A stretch of 64,000 nt of DNA. Source: Prosthecochloris ethylica (GTDB lineage: Bacteria > Bacteroidota > Chlorobiia > Chlorobiales > Chlorobiaceae). A program made the translations under genes and the position numbers. Of the stretch, positions 63,228 to 64,000 are shown piece after piece. The notes under the pieces are model-generated. The model worked only from the letters and a program-made list of their open reading frames with translations, was not told the origin of the DNA and searched no databases. How positions within the stretch are numbered: position 1 is the stretch's first letter; every line of letters starts with the position of its first letter. The stretch lies in the NCBI RefSeq assembly GCF_015234275.1, contig NZ_JADGII010000002.1; one strand, given 5' to 3'.

Positions 63228-64000
63228 ATGAGTACTATGAGTGTATCAGGAGGACCGCTGGTTACGGTTACCATCCCCATGTACAACAATGAACGGTTTA
63301 TCCGTCAGACCGTTGAATCTGTGCTGTCACAGACCTATACGAATTTTGAACTTCTGGTGTATGATGACTGCTCGACGGATGGTTCGTATGAAATTGTTGC
63401 CTCGATAGACGACCCGAGGATCAGGCTGTTGCGTAATCCCGGGAATCTCGGGCCTGAGGGTAACTGGAACCGTGCGGTAAGCAATATACGGGGAACGTAC
63501 GTCAAGCTGATCTGCGGTGACGATATCCTCTTTCCGGACTGCCTGGAAAAACAGGTTGCAGTATTCGAAGAGATGGGGGATGAGCGTATCAGTCTGGTAT
63601 GTGCGCAGAGAACAATTATCGACGCCGACAGTAATCCGCTCATCAAAAAGATAAACCTTGTCGAAGGTGGTCGTCATCAGGCGGTCGATGTCACGCGCAA
63701 GCTGATCAGGATGGGGACCAATATTCTTGGCGAGCCTGTCTGCGGCCTGTATCCGGCTTCGCTGCTTCCCCGCACCCGCGGCTACAGTGCTACGGTTCCC
63801 TATACCATCGATCTCGATTTCTGGATGCAGCTGCTCAAGCTCGGGGACCTCTACATGATCGAAGAACCGCTGTGTGCGTTCAGAATTTCCGATGAGTCAT
63901 GGTCGTCGAGAATCGGGGACCTGCGCTATCACCAGTTTCTCGAGTTCATGGAGCAGACCGCATCGGACGGTTCATTTGAAATCACCGATCTCGATATGTT
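63228..64000 (+). CDS. Family 2 glycosyltransferase (5' part, cut by window end)
   Basis: The first 257 codons are present and the frame stays open to the window end. The GT-A start is clear: VTVTIPMYNNERFIRQTVES near 15, then LLVYDDCSTDGSYEIV (DxS), and the metal DXD-like LICGDDILFPDC near 92. It transfers a sugar to a surface glycan; donor and acceptor are unknown. Alternative start at the second ATG (63237). Confidence 0.88.
   Translation, partial: MSTMSVSGGPLVTVTIPMYNNERFIRQTVESVLSQTYTNFELLVYDDCSTDGSYEIVASIDDPRIRLLRNPGNLGPEGNWNRAVSNIRGTYVKLICGDDILFPDCLEKQVAVFEEMGDERISLVCAQRTIIDADSNPLIKKINLVEGGRHQAVDVTRKLIRMGTNILGEPVCGLYPASLLPRTRGYSATVPYTIDLDFWMQLLKLGDLYMIEEPLCAFRISDESWSSRIGDLRYHQFLEFMEQTASDGSFEITDLDM

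Overview
This is chromosomal DNA from a free-living anaerobe or facultative bacterium, most likely a green sulfur bacterium (Chlorobiota, Chlorobium/Prosthecochloris-like). That placement rests on the overall look of the proteins and gene neighbourhoods (oadGAB, modD, nrdDG under a B12 riboswitch, kdsC-neuB pair, pst cluster). No rRNA, tRNA or photosynthesis gene is present to confirm it. I see no prophage, insertion sequence or CRISPR array.

Layout. 1-1.3 kb: an AT-rich orphan HTH regulator and a gene-poor stretch with possible decayed coding sequence. 1.3-10.6 kb: small membrane proteins, a SulP anion transporter coupled to prfC, then pgm, ppa, fumC and ppk2 separated by clear terminators. 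10.7-14.8 kb: a cobalamin riboswitch in front of the anaerobic ribonucleotide reductase nrdD-nrdG, convergent with modD. 15.2-21.3 kb: a KdsC-like phosphatase and short NeuB-like synthase, htpG, a ferritin-like/VIT1 iron transporter and an APH-like kinase/P-loop fusion. 21.4-25.8 kb: a universal stress protein and the sodium-pumping decarboxylase oadGAB, whose beta subunit has an exported N-terminal domain. 25.8-32.3 kb: a zinc-ribbon/LRR protein, dnaE, trxA and trxB. 32.4-34.8 kb: a nudix hydrolase translationally coupled to an orphan sigma-54 response regulator, divergent from a small protein that has its own sigma-54 promoter. 34.8-44.7 kb: trmH and envelope genes, including an AsmA protein, a metallophosphoesterase, two beta-propeller proteins and an outer-membrane barrel with a kinase-like N-terminus.

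44.7-47.1 kb holds the most striking pair: a membrane class III nucleotide cyclase convergent with an HD-phosphohydrolase fused to a Pycsar-type membrane effector domain (PycTM, formerly DUF5706). It looks like a Pycsar-like cyclic-nucleotide defence or stress module.

47.3-51.0 kb: PAP2 phosphatase, HAD phosphatase, methyltransferase and SLC13 permease. 51.1-60.2 kb looks like a phosphate-starvation regulon. Two Pho-box-like arrays, each of four 7-mers at exact 11-bp period, precede (a) a PlsC-like acyltransferase plus a FeeM/OlsB-like N-acyltransferase, and (b) a porin followed by pstS-pstC-pstA-pstB-phoU and a second PhoU-like gene. The first pair may make phosphorus-free aminolipids when phosphate is scarce. 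60.3-64 kb: DoxX-like protein, His-rich polytopic membrane protein, secreted pentapeptide-repeat protein and a truncated glycosyltransferase.
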